DNA of 64,000 nt, taken from NCBI GenBank assembly GCA_016718805.1, contig JADKCP010000011.1, positions 186,001 to 250,000 on the forward strand. The letters are read 5' to 3'. The position numbers and the translations under genes were made by a program. Position 1 is the stretch's first letter. Each line of letters starts with the position of its first letter. Shown here piece by piece: positions 41,987 through 52,373 of this stretch. A model generated the notes under the pieces. The model did not search any database and was not told the origin of the DNA. It saw only the letters and a program-made list of their open reading frames with translations. The DNA comes from Bacteroidota bacterium. Its GTDB lineage: Bacteria; Bacteroidota; Bacteroidia; UBA4408.

Positions 41987-43852
41987 ATGCTCGAACTTAA
42001 AAACAATATTCCCCGTTGGATTATTTTAGTTATTGACCTTTGCATTTGCACGGCTTCTCTTGTATTGGCCTATTTGCTTCGGTTTAATTTTACTGAACCA
42101 CCGCTTGCCGATAAAAACGACATTCCAATGGTTTTTGCGGTGGTACTCATTACCAGAACTATCTTTTTTTTAGCAAGTAAAATTTATGCAGGAATTATCC
42201 GCTATACCAGCACCGAAGATGCAAAACGTATTTTTATCAATGTAAGTCTAGGGACCTTGTTTTTTATACTATTAAACACCGGTTCCTACATTTACAATAG
42301 AGTTTTCTTGATTCCTTTCTCGCTTGTTTTTATTGAAATGATGAGTACTATTTTTATCATGATAAGTTCGCGAGTGCTTGTAAAACTTTTGTACTTAAAT
42401 CAAAAAGGGCGCTTACAAGATAAAATTAACGTAATTATTTACGGTGCCGGTGAAGCAGGAATAATTGCCAAACGAACACTTGATAGGGATGCCGGAACAA
42501 AATATAAAGTACTGGCATTTATTGATGACGATCGCACAAAAAACAAGAAAAAGCTTGAAGGTGTAAGTATTTACATGCGCGATGAATTGCCTCATTTACT
42601 GCGTGAGAACGAGGTTGCGCACGTTATTATTTCAGTACAAAATCTTTCAGCAGCTATTCGACAGGAAATTGTAGAAATCTGTTTTGCCAATAGTACCAAA
42701 GTACTCACCGTACCTCCTATTAATAATTGGATCAACGGTGAATTAAGTTTTAAGCAAATTAAAAAAATACGAATAGAAGATTTGTTGGGACGCGATCCTA
42801 TTCAAATTGACTTAGATAAAATAAAATCTATTCTTAGTTCAAAATCAATATTGGTAACAGGTGCAGCCGGTTCTATTGGTAGCGAATTGGTACGACAAAT
42901 TGTAAAATTTGCTCCTTCAAAACTCATTTTACTTGATCAGGCTGAATCGCCCCTCTACGATTTAGAAATGGAATTAGCGGATTATTCAAAAAATCAACAA
43001 GCTGAATTTGTGATTGGAGATATACGTAATTTACAACGTTTAGAAAATGTGTTTTGCACCTATTCGCCCGATTTGGTGTTTCATGCAGCAGCTTATAAAC
43101 ATGTTCCGTTAATGGAGGATAATCCATCGGAAGCTTTGTTTACCAATGTATTGGGAACAAAAAATGTAGCCGATTTGGCCGTAAAATACAAGGCTAAAGA
43201 ATTTGTAATGGTTTCAACCGACAAGGCTGTTAATCCTACCAATGTGATGGGCGCTTCAAAACGAATTGCTGAAATGTATATTCAATCGTTAAACGCTCAA
43301 AGTGAAACAAAATTTATTACCACACGATTTGGAAATGTATTAGGAAGCAATGGTTCTGTAATTCCACGATTTAAAAAACAAATCGAAAAAGGTGGACCTA
43401 TTACCATTACTCATCCCGAGATTACTCGCTATTTTATGACCATTCCCGAAGCTTGCCAATTAGTTTTAGAAGCAAGTGCAACCGGTAAAGGAGGCGAAAT
43501 ATTTATTTTTGATATGGGCAATTCAGTAAAAATAGTTGACCTCGCTCATAAAATGATTCGCCTATCGGGACTTACACTTGATAAGGATATACAAATTGTG
43601 TATACAGGATTGCGACCGGGCGAAAAACTATTTGAAGAATTATTAAACGTAAAGGAAAACACGCTTAAAACGCATCATTCACAATTACTGATTGCCAAGA
43701 TTGCCCCGGCTGATTACTCTATAATAAAGCAAAAAACCGACGAATTAATTGAATTATTTGATTCTCAAAACAACCAAAGTATAGTGGCTAAAATGAAGGA
43801 GATTGTACCAGAATTTAAAAGCAATAATTCTGTTTTTGAGAAGTTGGATTAA
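41987..43852 (+). CDS. CapD/WbpM-type nucleotide-sugar 4,6-dehydratase (polysaccharide biosynthesis)
   Basis: 621 residues. Four N-terminal membrane helices (about 10-125), a CoA-binding-like domain with INVIIYGAGEAGIIAKRTL, then an extended SDR catalytic domain with VTGAAGSIGSELVRQI (NAD binding) and MVSTDKAVNPTNVMGASKRIAE, where Met replaces the usual catalytic Tyr as in this family. Members dehydrate UDP-GlcNAc or related sugars for capsule, O-antigen or glycoprotein glycans. No other glycan genes are adjacent. The start codon is preceded directly by the yidC terminator T run, with no visible ribosome-binding site. Confidence 0.9.
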   Translation: MLELKNNIPRWIILVIDLCICTASLVLAYLLRFNFTEPPLADKNDIPMVFAVVLITRTIFFLASKIYAGIIRYTSTEDAKRIFINVSLGTLFFILLNTGSYIYNRVFLIPFSLVFIEMMSTIFIMISSRVLVKLLYLNQKGRLQDKINVIIYGAGEAGIIAKRTLDRDAGTKYKVLAFIDDDRTKNKKKLEGVSIYMRDELPHLLRENEVAHVIISVQNLSAAIRQEIVEICFANSTKVLTVPPINNWINGELSFKQIKKIRIEDLLGRDPIQIDLDKIKSILSSKSILVTGAAGSIGSELVRQIVKFAPSKLILLDQAESPLYDLEMELADYSKNQQAEFVIGDIRNLQRLENVFCTYSPDLVFHAAAYKHVPLMEDNPSEALFTNVLGTKNVADLAVKYKAKEFVMVSTDKAVNPTNVMGASKRIAEMYIQSLNAQSETKFITTRFGNVLGSNGSVIPRFKKQIEKGGPITITHPEITRYFMTIPEACQLVLEASATGKGGEIFIFDMGNSVKIVDLAHKMIRLSGLTLDKDIQIVYTGLRPGEKLFEELLNVKENTLKTHHSQLLIAKIAPADYSIIKQKTDELIELFDSQNNQSIVAKMKEIVPEFKSNNSVFEKLD

Positions 43853-43958
43853 TTATATTTTGTTCCTATTTTCAATAATATCTATATTAACTAACCTTGT
43901 TAAATTGTACAACTTAGGTATTTGATTGTTCATCTCAAATAGCTCGCAATCCAAGAAA

Positions 43959-44004
43959 AAAGGACACAAGTATCTTTATTTAAAAATCGATCCTTGTGTC
44001 CTTT
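43959..44004. terminator. Bidirectional terminator between convergent genes
   Basis: AAAGGACACAAG (43959-43970) and CTTGTGTCCTTT (43993-44004) form a 12-bp perfect stem around a 22-base loop, with A and T runs on the outside. It lies between the stops at 43852 (plus) and 44177 (minus). The rest of the 43853-44176 gap is AT-rich and holds no credible gene. Confidence 0.75.
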
Positions 44005-44176
44005 ATGTAAACTTTGCACTCCTTGTGGTAAAAACTTTAAATAGTTTAATAAATCAGCTTAAACCACCAGCCATTTATCATAAATATCTTAAAAAATCTT
44101 TGGTCGTACGCTCGCAATTTAAAATACAGATAGCTTATGATTACTATCATGTAATAGTATATTTAAATTCTCTCTT

Positions 44177-46540
44177 CTAATATTTTACGATACGCTGTGT
44201 ATTGCTTTGTTTTTCGGAGCTAAGTGTTACAAAATAAATCCCCGGTAACAAAGCAGCCCCGAATCGAGTGTTTGATTGTTGCATATTTATAGTCTCAACA
44301 ATTCTTCCTGCAACATCTGTAATTTTAATTTGATAATTCTTTGCCCCTACTTCCCATGTTGGCAATTGAAGCATAAAGTCGGCATTGCTTGGATTAGGAC
44401 TTACACTAAATAAATCATTTATAGCAGACACCGATTTTACACCTACACCTGTTTCAATAATTTTAAAATTATCAAAACCGGCTTCAACTATATGCCCCGG
44501 TGTTGCATCCGCTGTTCTAACTATAAGTTGCATGGTTGATGTAAATGGAATTAATCCAGTAAGTGGGAAGCTTTTGTTCATCCAAGTTGAAGCACCCGGA
44601 GTATTAATAGTAACATTTTCAATGTCGATGGTAGTTATACCATTACTTAATGAAATATGCAATGAATCATTGGGAACTCCGGTTCCACCGGCATTAAAAA
44701 ACCAACGTGAATATTGTAATTCCGGCCAAATATAACCGGTCAAATCAAAAATTGGCGAATATAAAGTGGTAGATCCTCCATCTACATCATCTGTAGCTGC
44801 TTGTCCACCCGCATTTCCGGTAACAAAAGCTTTATTCGAACAATCATCTGTTACATCATTTCCAGGGTTAGCATCATTTGGGAAATTTAATGTAGTACCT
44901 ACCGGTACATCTCTAACCCAAGCTCCTGTTGTAGCCGTTGTATTTACAGTCCAACCAAAATCAAAGCTAAAATCATCGCTATATCCTTCGTGCATTGTTA
45001 CATTAATTGAAGGCGATGCTAAAGCAACTAAACTATCAAAACATTGTGTTTCATAGCCCCATTTACCTACTGTAAAATCATATTGTCCGGCAACGGTTGC
45101 ACAATTTTCATAGTTTCCACTATTGTCACTAAGTAAGGAATAGGTTGAGCTTGAATTTGAAAATTCAACATTCACACCTGCTATGGATGCACCCGTTCCA
45201 AATTCTGAAATTAAACCCGATAAATTAACAGTTGAATTACTCAATAAATTACAATCAACTACTGTTACAACCCCATTGTTTAGTGAAACCTGAACCGTTT
45301 TGGTAATGTAGCCAGCTTTCGAAAATTGAGCAGTATAAGTACCCGAGTCAGGAGTTCCGGTTTTGTAATTTCCTGTAAAGTCGGTACTATCTAGAACTGA
45401 GGTACCAATTAATTCAATTTTTACGTTATTTAATAAAGTGTTGCAAAGGCTATCTCTAACCACTCCTTCAAGGTAGCAAGCCCTTACATAAGTTGGAGTA
45501 TATACATACAAACCAGAATCAATATCAGAAGTAACTATAGTTCCTGAAGGCAAAAATGGATACACTCCCCATACTCCTTCAAACCCGCCACCACTAGCAG
45601 GGACATCATCAATATAACCTACATTTATAAGATTTTGCGGGCGATGACAATCTGTAATAACAACACCATCTTTATACCAGGAAGTAATTGCATAATCGTT
45701 TAGTATATGTGTATTGTGTACAATAGAGAGGCTACCGGGATATTGCGACTGAATTTTATCTAAAAAAATAATGTTGTTTACATTACTTACATCGTACGAT
45801 GCTAAATAAGAATTGTTCACCTCGTCGGTAGTAAATAAATATTTACTGTTGTCGGAAAGCCATGTATTGTGGGTAAATGCATTGGGAGTTTGCTGTGTGT
45901 TTAAGACAACGGGATTAGCTTTATTGCTAACATCAATTGCCGAAAATGTACCGGCATATATTTGTCCTGCCCAAACGGTATCGTTTCTAACATATCCATC
46001 GTGCACATAACCACCATCAAAAATTCCAGCAAATACAGGATTCCATGGATCGGTTAAATCACCAATAACAATTCCTTTGTTTCCAATATTGCTTCCGTAT
46101 AAATAAACATAACCGGAATCAATGTGCAATGCATGAATACTATTCAGCGTTTGACCGAAAACTGTTGGAGTCCAGCTTTTTTGTGGTAATACTGTTCCTG
46201 GAAGATTACGCATATCTATAATTTGTAAACCCCCGCCTCCTTCTGTAGTAACATAGGCATATTGTTTCCAGGTTTTAATTTCGCGCCAAATTGAGTTAGG
46301 TCCAATAAAACTGGCTACTGTAAAAATACTATCGGGATTAGTAACATCAACAATAGTCATACCTGTTGATGTACCTACCAAAGCATATTCGTTTCCAAGT
46401 GAATCAACGTATCCGCAAATATTACTTAGCTCCTTGCCGGGAAAACGCATGTGGCTGCGTTGTACCATATTTTTAGGAGTTTGTGCAAAGGTTATCAGAG
46501 TATAAACTGTGCAAGCTAGTGTTAGAACTAATTTTCTCAT
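44177..46540 (-). CDS. T9SS-exported choice-of-anchor B protein with LVIVD-type repeats
   Basis: 787 residues, signal peptide ending ITFAQ. Residues about 20-350 are LVIVD/YVTN-like beta-propeller repeats (YALVGTSTGMTIVDVTNPDSIF, GLQIIDMRNLPG, FSAIDVSNKANPVVL), the choice-of-anchor B layout. Two CarboxypepD_reg-like domains follow (VRDSLCNTLLNNVKIELIGTSVLDSTDFTGNYKTGTPDSG; SGLISEFGTGASIAGVNVEFSNSSS), then a jelly-roll with Cys and a type A sorting tail (FSVSPNPSNADFMLQ ... GIYFVTLSSEKQSNTQRIVKY). Secreted or surface-anchored; ligand unknown. Confidence 0.87.
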   Translation of the reverse strand: MRKLVLTLACTVYTLITFAQTPKNMVQRSHMRFPGKELSNICGYVDSLGNEYALVGTSTGMTIVDVTNPDSIFTVASFIGPNSIWREIKTWKQYAYVTTEGGGGLQIIDMRNLPGTVLPQKSWTPTVFGQTLNSIHALHIDSGYVYLYGSNIGNKGIVIGDLTDPWNPVFAGIFDGGYVHDGYVRNDTVWAGQIYAGTFSAIDVSNKANPVVLNTQQTPNAFTHNTWLSDNSKYLFTTDEVNNSYLASYDVSNVNNIIFLDKIQSQYPGSLSIVHNTHILNDYAITSWYKDGVVITDCHRPQNLINVGYIDDVPASGGGFEGVWGVYPFLPSGTIVTSDIDSGLYVYTPTYVRACYLEGVVRDSLCNTLLNNVKIELIGTSVLDSTDFTGNYKTGTPDSGTYTAQFSKAGYITKTVQVSLNNGVVTVVDCNLLSNSTVNLSGLISEFGTGASIAGVNVEFSNSSSTYSLLSDNSGNYENCATVAGQYDFTVGKWGYETQCFDSLVALASPSINVTMHEGYSDDFSFDFGWTVNTTATTGAWVRDVPVGTTLNFPNDANPGNDVTDDCSNKAFVTGNAGGQAATDDVDGGSTTLYSPIFDLTGYIWPELQYSRWFFNAGGTGVPNDSLHISLSNGITTIDIENVTINTPGASTWMNKSFPLTGLIPFTSTMQLIVRTADATPGHIVEAGFDNFKIIETGVGVKSVSAINDLFSVSPNPSNADFMLQLPTWEVGAKNYQIKITDVAGRIVETINMQQSNTRFGAALLPGIYFVTLSSEKQSNTQRIVKY

Positions 46541-46610
46541 TTAATTTTAGGGATTGGGATTTTGGGTTATTTATAAAAGATTGTTGATTTAAGATTCTTA
46601 ATGTACTGTA

Positions 46611-49232
46611 TTAAAATTCAAGTTTTATTTGACTGTCCATTTCGTCAAGGTTATCCTTAATCGCTTTTAGGCGTTCCATTCTTTCCAAATCAAACGCTGC
46701 TTTTTCTTCTTCTTTCGGTTCTTCAAGAATAGGAATAGGATCGGCTAAATTGATTTCTTTAATTTTATATTGCGACAATCGATTTCCTTTTGCTTTCAAG
46801 CCCTTTACAGCAATAAATTCAGATAAGTTAATGCTTTCGTTAGCGATATCTTTGCCTTTGTTTTTATAAAACTTTATTTCACAAACTGGCAATAAATCTG
46901 TTGAAACGCATTCGAGTTGAGATCCTTCAAATTCGCTGATAAAAAGAACTTTTTTATCACTTGGTTCAACTAAAAATCGCTTAACAAAATATTCCTTTTT
47001 TTCACCGTCGAGGTAGATAGCGGTAATAGGTTTGTCAGCTTTGAGTTTTTCAATCAAAATCATGTCTTCTTCAAAGTGATTTTCCAAATCAAAATTATGC
47101 AGCTTATAATTTCCACTTTGCATAATGGTGAGTATTTTATCATCGGCACTGAATTCGCCTAAATATTGCCCACGACTCTCTGTATTTAGTCGTTGCACAG
47201 TATCGTCGTACCAAATCATTCGAGCTCCGAGCGTAGACACTCCTTTTTCGGCTAAAACAATTTTTCGAACCGGATATTTAGTCACTATATTTCCTTGAGA
47301 AGCTCTTCCTTTTATTGCGATATCACCAAAGCTTACATCAAATTGCAACTTACGAATTCCGGGCAAGGCTTTATGAAAGACGGTTACCACTTCGGCTTCT
47401 CCATTTGGATTGGCTGTAAAATAAAGTACTTCCGAACCCTTATTTCCTTTAGTTAAATCGTATAACTTATCTCGAGTAACACCGGTAACACTAAATCTCT
47501 TTATTAAAACGGCACCTTTTGTTCCATCGCGATAAATCATATTGTACACAGTGCGTTCGTCGTTTTTCTTAAATACGTTAATGTGCACAATTCCTTTTCC
47601 TACAAAGGCTTTATCAGCAATTTTACTTACAGTCATGGTACCATCTTCGCGAAACACAATGATATCGTCAATGTCGGAACATTCGGCTATAAACTCATCT
47701 TTCTTTAATCCATATCCGGCAAATCCATCTTCACGATTTACGTACAATTTTTCATTGGCTACCGCAACTCTAGAAGCAACAATGGTATCAAATGATTTAA
47801 TTTCTGTTTTGCGTTCTCTACCTTTTCCGTATTTCTTTTTCAGATTTTTAAAATATTCAATTGCAAATTCAATTAAGTTATCTAAATAATTTTGCACTTG
47901 CTTCATCTGGTCTTCAAGGCCTTTGATAAATTCATCGGCCTTAAATGAATCAAATTTTGAAATACGTTTAATTTTTATTTCAGTTAATCGTTCAATATCC
48001 TGAACTGTAATTTCGCGTTTAAATTTTTTCTTATGAGGCTTTAATCCTTTGTCAATTGCAGCTATAACTGCTTCCCAGGTTTCGCACTCTTCAATATCGC
48101 GGTATATTCTTTTTTCAATAAATAGTTTTTCAAGCGAAGAAAAATGCCATTGCTCACCTAATTCAGCTAGCTCAATTTCAAGTTCCTGCTTTAGTAAAGC
48201 CAAGGTTTTTTGAGTCGAAATTTTGAGCATTTCATTTACTCCAACAAAACGTGGCTTATCGTCTTCTATAATACAAGCATTAGGCGAAATTGAAACTTCA
48301 CAATCAGTAAAAGCATACAAGCCATCAATAGTTTTGTCGGGCGATATACCGGCAGGAAGGTGAATGACAATTTCAACTGTGTCGGAAGTATTGTCTTCTA
48401 CTTTTCTGATTTTTATTTTCTCTTTATCATTCGCAGCAAGTATTGAATCAATAAGGGAAGTAGTAGTAGTTCCAAATGGAATTTCGCTTATTACCAACGT
48501 TTTTTTATCGAGCTGAGAAATTTTAGCTCGAACCCTGATTTTACCACCTCTTAAACCATCATTGTAATTGCTGAAATCGGCCATTCCACCACCCAAAAAA
48601 TCGGGTACTATGTGTGTTCTTTTTCCTCGCAAACTATCAATTGATCCATCAATGAGTTCAATAAAATTATGTGGCATAATTTTACAAGCGAGTCCCACTG
48701 CAATTCCTTCAACTCCCTGTGCCAGCAATAATGGAAACTTTACCGGTAAAGTTACAGGCTCTCTATTTCGACCATCGTACGATGATTGCCAAATGGTAGT
48801 TTTGGGATTAAATACAACGTCTAACGCAAACTTTGATAGTCGTGCTTCAATATAACGAGGTGCTGCAGCCGAATCTCCTGTAAGTACATTTCCCCAGTTT
48901 CCCTGGCAATCAATTAATAAATCTTTTTGTCCTAATTGCACCAAAGCATCCCCTATACTTGCATCGCCATGCGGATGGTATTTCATACAATGCCCAATAA
49001 CATTCGCAACCTTGTTGTATCGCCCATCGTCTAAATCCTTTAACGAATGAAGTATTCGACGCTGTACAGGCTTTAATCCATCTTCAATATAGGGAACGGC
49101 TCGTTCTAAAATTACATAGGAGGCATAATCCAAAAACCAGTTTTGATACATGCCCGAAACGTGAATCACGTTCTGCAATTCTTCGCGGGGTGTTGAATCA
49201 AATTCGCTTTCGTTGGTGTCTTCTGTATTCAT
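46611..49232 (-). CDS. parC: DNA topoisomerase IV subunit A (GyrA/ParC family)
   Basis: 873 residues. Type IIA cleavage subunit: YIEDGLKPVQRRILHSL, MKYHPHGDASIGDALVQLG and AAAPRYIEARLS, where Y127 is the DNA-linking tyrosine. The C-terminal half has the six-bladed wrapping propeller in a divergent form and no clear GyrA box, favouring topoisomerase IV over gyrase. At the position of the quinolone-contact serine of E. coli GyrA (Ser83) this protein has Ala91; Asp95 matches Asp87. It follows the subunit B gene by 37 bp on the same strand. Confidence 0.9.
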   Translation of the reverse strand: MNTEDTNESEFDSTPREELQNVIHVSGMYQNWFLDYASYVILERAVPYIEDGLKPVQRRILHSLKDLDDGRYNKVANVIGHCMKYHPHGDASIGDALVQLGQKDLLIDCQGNWGNVLTGDSAAAPRYIEARLSKFALDVVFNPKTTIWQSSYDGRNREPVTLPVKFPLLLAQGVEGIAVGLACKIMPHNFIELIDGSIDSLRGKRTHIVPDFLGGGMADFSNYNDGLRGGKIRVRAKISQLDKKTLVISEIPFGTTTTSLIDSILAANDKEKIKIRKVEDNTSDTVEIVIHLPAGISPDKTIDGLYAFTDCEVSISPNACIIEDDKPRFVGVNEMLKISTQKTLALLKQELEIELAELGEQWHFSSLEKLFIEKRIYRDIEECETWEAVIAAIDKGLKPHKKKFKREITVQDIERLTEIKIKRISKFDSFKADEFIKGLEDQMKQVQNYLDNLIEFAIEYFKNLKKKYGKGRERKTEIKSFDTIVASRVAVANEKLYVNREDGFAGYGLKKDEFIAECSDIDDIIVFREDGTMTVSKIADKAFVGKGIVHINVFKKNDERTVYNMIYRDGTKGAVLIKRFSVTGVTRDKLYDLTKGNKGSEVLYFTANPNGEAEVVTVFHKALPGIRKLQFDVSFGDIAIKGRASQGNIVTKYPVRKIVLAEKGVSTLGARMIWYDDTVQRLNTESRGQYLGEFSADDKILTIMQSGNYKLHNFDLENHFEEDMILIEKLKADKPITAIYLDGEKKEYFVKRFLVEPSDKKVLFISEFEGSQLECVSTDLLPVCEIKFYKNKGKDIANESINLSEFIAVKGLKAKGNRLSQYKIKEINLADPIPILEEPKEEEKAAFDLERMERLKAIKDNLDEMDSQIKLEF

Positions 49233-49269
49233 TTAAATCAATTTCAAAAATTAGTTTTTCCTCAAATTC

Positions 49270-51120
49270 TTAGCTCACACGTTCTTCAACCAAATCCTTC
49301 TCAACCTTTAAATTGCCAATAATAAAATCTTGACGTTCGGGTGTATTTTTCCCCATAAAATAACTCAACATTTCTTCGATACTGGCATTTTTACCAATAA
49401 TAACAGGGTCGAGACGTATATCCTTTCCGATAAAATTTTTAAACTCGTCAGGGGAAATCTCACCTAAACCTTTAAATCGGGTTATTTCAGGCTTCACCCC
49501 TAACTTTTCGATTGCCTTTTTACGCTCATCATCACTGTAACAATAAATTGTTTCCTTTTTGTTTCGTACCCTAAACAATGGAGTTTGCAAAATGTAGAGG
49601 TGTCCATTTTTTACCAAATCAGGAAAAAATTGCAGAAAAAAAGTAATCAGCAATAAACGAATGTGCATACCATCCACATCGGCATCAGTTGCCAATACTA
49701 TGTTGTTGTAGCGCAAATCATCCATTCCATCTTCAATATTTAATGCACTTTGCAGTAAATTAAATTCTTCGTTTTCGTAAACAATTTTTTTAGTGAGACC
49801 AAAACAATTTAATGGTTTCCCTTTTAAACTAAATACTCCTTGTGTATTCACATCTCTCGATTTGGTGATACTACCACTAGCCGAATCACCTTCGGTAATG
49901 AATAAAGTAGTTTCCAACCTGCGTTCGTCATCTGAATTGTAATGTACCCTGCAATCGCGCAATTTACGATTATGCAAACTGGCTTTCTTAGCACGGTCAC
50001 GAGCAATTTTTCGAATACCTGATAATTCTTTACGCTCCTTTTCACTCATCAAAATCTTTTGCAACAACAATTCAGCTGTTTCTTGATTTTTGTGTAAAAA
50101 ATTATCGAGTTCGGTTTTTACAAAATCGCCAATAAAGGTTTTAACAGAGGTTCCTCCGGGAGCTATTTCTTGTGAACCTAATTTTGTTTTAGTTTGAGAT
50201 TCAAAAACAGGTTCTTGCACCTTAACACTAATGGCTGCTACAATTGAGGTTCGAACATCTACAGCTTCAAAATCCTTTTTGTAAAATTCGCGGATAGTTT
50301 TTACCACTGCTTCGCGAAAAGCACCTTGATGAGTTCCTCCTTGCGTAGTATGTTGTCCGTTTACAAATGAATAATATTCTTCGCCATAAGCTGTTCCATG
50401 GGTAAAGGCAATTTCAATATCGTGGCCTTTTAAATGTATTATCGGGTATAAAATATTACCGCTCAAATTTTGTGATAATAAATCATGCAAACCATTTTCG
50501 GAAAAAAACTTATTTCCGTTGTAATTCAATGTTAATCCGGTGTTGAGGTAAGCATAATTCCACAACATCTTTTCAACATAATCGTTCAAAAAATGGTAGT
50601 TCCCAAAAATTTGTTCATCGGGTGTAAACGAAACCAAGGTGCCCTTTCGAAGGCTACTGTCTTCAATCTTACTTTCCTTAATTAACTCACCACGCACAAA
50701 TTCGGCTTCCTTACTTTTTTCATCACGAATGGATTGTATTTTGAAATTCGTTGAAAGCGCATTAACAGCTTTAGTTCCCACCCCATTTAATCCAACCGAT
50801 TTCTTAAATGCTTCAGAATCATATTTGGCACCGGTATTAATTTTTGAAACAACATCCACTAATTTTCCGAGAGGGATTCCACGCCCATAGTCGCGTACTT
50901 TAACAGTTCTGTCTTTAATATTTATGTCAATATTTTTACCATGACCCATCACATATTCATCAATACAATTGTCGATGGTTTCTTTCAATAAAATATAAAT
51001 ACCATCGTCTTGTGAGGAGCCATCACCCAGCTTTCCAATATACATTCCGGGCCGCAGTCGAATATGCTCTTTCCAATCGAGCGTGCGGATACTGTCTTCG
51101 TTATATTTTGGTTCTGCCAT
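49270..51120 (-). CDS. parE: DNA topoisomerase IV subunit B (GyrB/ParE family)
   Basis: 616 residues. ATPase subunit: RLRPGMYIGKLGDGS, LLKETIDNCIDEYVMGHG, VRDYGRGIPLG and VGLNGVGTKAVNALS are the N-terminal GHKL motifs. The Toprim domain is ITEGDSASGSITKSRD with DADVDGMHIRLLL, and FKGLGEISPDEFKNFI is near the C-terminus. The length matches the short ParE/GyrB form. It partners with the gene 37 bp downstream. As the window has only this pair, the gyrase/topoisomerase IV distinction rests on subunit A. Confidence 0.92.
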   Translation of the reverse strand: MAEPKYNEDSIRTLDWKEHIRLRPGMYIGKLGDGSSQDDGIYILLKETIDNCIDEYVMGHGKNIDINIKDRTVKVRDYGRGIPLGKLVDVVSKINTGAKYDSEAFKKSVGLNGVGTKAVNALSTNFKIQSIRDEKSKEAEFVRGELIKESKIEDSSLRKGTLVSFTPDEQIFGNYHFLNDYVEKMLWNYAYLNTGLTLNYNGNKFFSENGLHDLLSQNLSGNILYPIIHLKGHDIEIAFTHGTAYGEEYYSFVNGQHTTQGGTHQGAFREAVVKTIREFYKKDFEAVDVRTSIVAAISVKVQEPVFESQTKTKLGSQEIAPGGTSVKTFIGDFVKTELDNFLHKNQETAELLLQKILMSEKERKELSGIRKIARDRAKKASLHNRKLRDCRVHYNSDDERRLETTLFITEGDSASGSITKSRDVNTQGVFSLKGKPLNCFGLTKKIVYENEEFNLLQSALNIEDGMDDLRYNNIVLATDADVDGMHIRLLLITFFLQFFPDLVKNGHLYILQTPLFRVRNKKETIYCYSDDERKKAIEKLGVKPEITRFKGLGEISPDEFKNFIGKDIRLDPVIIGKNASIEEMLSYFMGKNTPERQDFIIGNLKVEKDLVEERVS

Positions 51121-51197
51121 TTTTAAAATAAGTAATTAAAGTATTGCGCATATCCACTACATAAAACTGCACTGGAAACGAGCTTTTATAAAACTTT

Positions 51198-51205
51198 CAA
51201 AGTTA
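51198..51205 (-). promoter_or_regulatory. Candidate -7 box of the parE-parC pair
   Basis: Minus strand TAACTTTG matches TAnnTTTG, 78 bp upstream of ATG 51120. A second match, TACTTTTG, lies further up at 51231-51238. No -33 is clear for either. Confidence 0.32.
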
Positions 51206-51309
51206 AAATTTTGCCGGGTATTTTTTGAAGCAAAAGTAGACTTGTGTAAAACTAATTAACACGCTGTAATTGTGTCCATTACACAGTTAATTAAGGAATT
51301 ACTTAGGAT

Positions 51310-52368
51310 TTAATTTGTGATTTTACGCTGATTTAGTGCTTTCTGATACTTTCTAGCGTTGCGCATGTGCTGCTCATAGTTACTGGCGTAATTTGAATAA
51401 CCCGAAAAATCCTCGCGAGCACAAAAGTATATGAAATTATGCTTTTTAAAATTCAACACTGCATCAATGCTCACTTTGCTGGGAAGACAAATAGGTCCTG
51501 GCGGCAATCCTAAATTTTTATAGGTATTATAGGGTGAATCAATTGAAAAATACTTCCCCGTTACTCGTTTTATTGAGAAGTCACCAACAGCCCAAATTAA
51601 AGTAGGATCAGCTTGTAAGGGCATTTTTATCCTAATGCGATTTAAATAAACTCCTGCAATAATTGGCTTTTCAACATCAATAAAACTTTCTTGTTGCACA
51701 ATGGAGGCAAGAACCGAAACTTCTGCCTGAGTTAAACCAACTTGCTCCGCTTTCCTTTTCCGCTCATTTGTCCAAAACTTTTTGTACTCAGCGGCCATTT
51801 TTTCTATGAATTTTTCGGCAGAAGTATTCCAATAAAACTCATAGGTATTTGGGATAAATAAACAAAGTGAATTTTCACTCGAGAAATTATATTTTTTAAG
51901 AAAGCTATCATCATTCAGCAAGTTCAAAAGTACTTCTTCGTTTGCTTCCAATTGTTCGTGAATTTGTGCCGCTAGTTCCCTTTTAGTTCTTGCAAAAGTA
52001 AATGTAACTCTCACCGGTTCTTGCATGCCCGAGCGGAGCATATCTATTAATTGATTGTTGTTTAAACCCGTATTGATAAAATATTTTCCGGCTTTAACTT
52101 TACGCGTATAATTTTTTCGTTCAGCAAGCCATTCAAATGTACTTCGGTTATCAATTAAATTGGCCGTATATAAAAGTGATTTTACAGTTTCAAAGTTTGC
52201 ACCTGTTGGAATATAAATATAGGTTGATTTTTTACCCTTTAAATTTACATTCGGTTTATAAATCGTTGTGTATGCAACATAGGAACTCACAATTCCACCA
52301 ATCAAAACAAGTATTGCTCCAGCAATTAAGAGTTTCTTTAAACCAGACTTTTTCTTTTTTTTCGCCAC
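51310..52368 (-). CDS. mltG: Endolytic transglycosylase MltG
   Basis: 352 residues from a GTG start (GTG-GCG-AAA-AAA). A lysine-rich cytoplasmic start is followed by one membrane segment (LLIAGAILVLIGGIVSSYVAY) and a LysM-like subdomain (YIPTGANFETVKSLLYTANLI). The YceG/MltG catalytic domain has VLASIVQQESFIDVEKPIIAGVYLNRIRIKMPLQADPTLIWAVGD, with the catalytic Glu in QQES, and SPYNTYKNLGLPPGPICLPS. It cleaves nascent peptidoglycan strands in the periplasm and can set glycan length. It begins 5 bp after the multiheme cytochrome stop. Confidence 0.94.
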   Translation of the reverse strand: MAKKKKKSGLKKLLIAGAILVLIGGIVSSYVAYTTIYKPNVNLKGKKSTYIYIPTGANFETVKSLLYTANLIDNRSTFEWLAERKNYTRKVKAGKYFINTGLNNNQLIDMLRSGMQEPVRVTFTFARTKRELAAQIHEQLEANEEVLLNLLNDDSFLKKYNFSSENSLCLFIPNTYEFYWNTSAEKFIEKMAAEYKKFWTNERKRKAEQVGLTQAEVSVLASIVQQESFIDVEKPIIAGVYLNRIRIKMPLQADPTLIWAVGDFSIKRVTGKYFSIDSPYNTYKNLGLPPGPICLPSKVSIDAVLNFKKHNFIYFCAREDFSGYSNYASNYEQHMRNARKYQKALNQRKITN

Positions 52369-52373
52369 AAGTT

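Noticed and set aside
43926..44180. 84-codon open frame between the convergent genes
   Set aside because: It lies over the bidirectional terminator hairpin and overlaps the end of the 44177 gene; the sequence is AT-rich and low in information.
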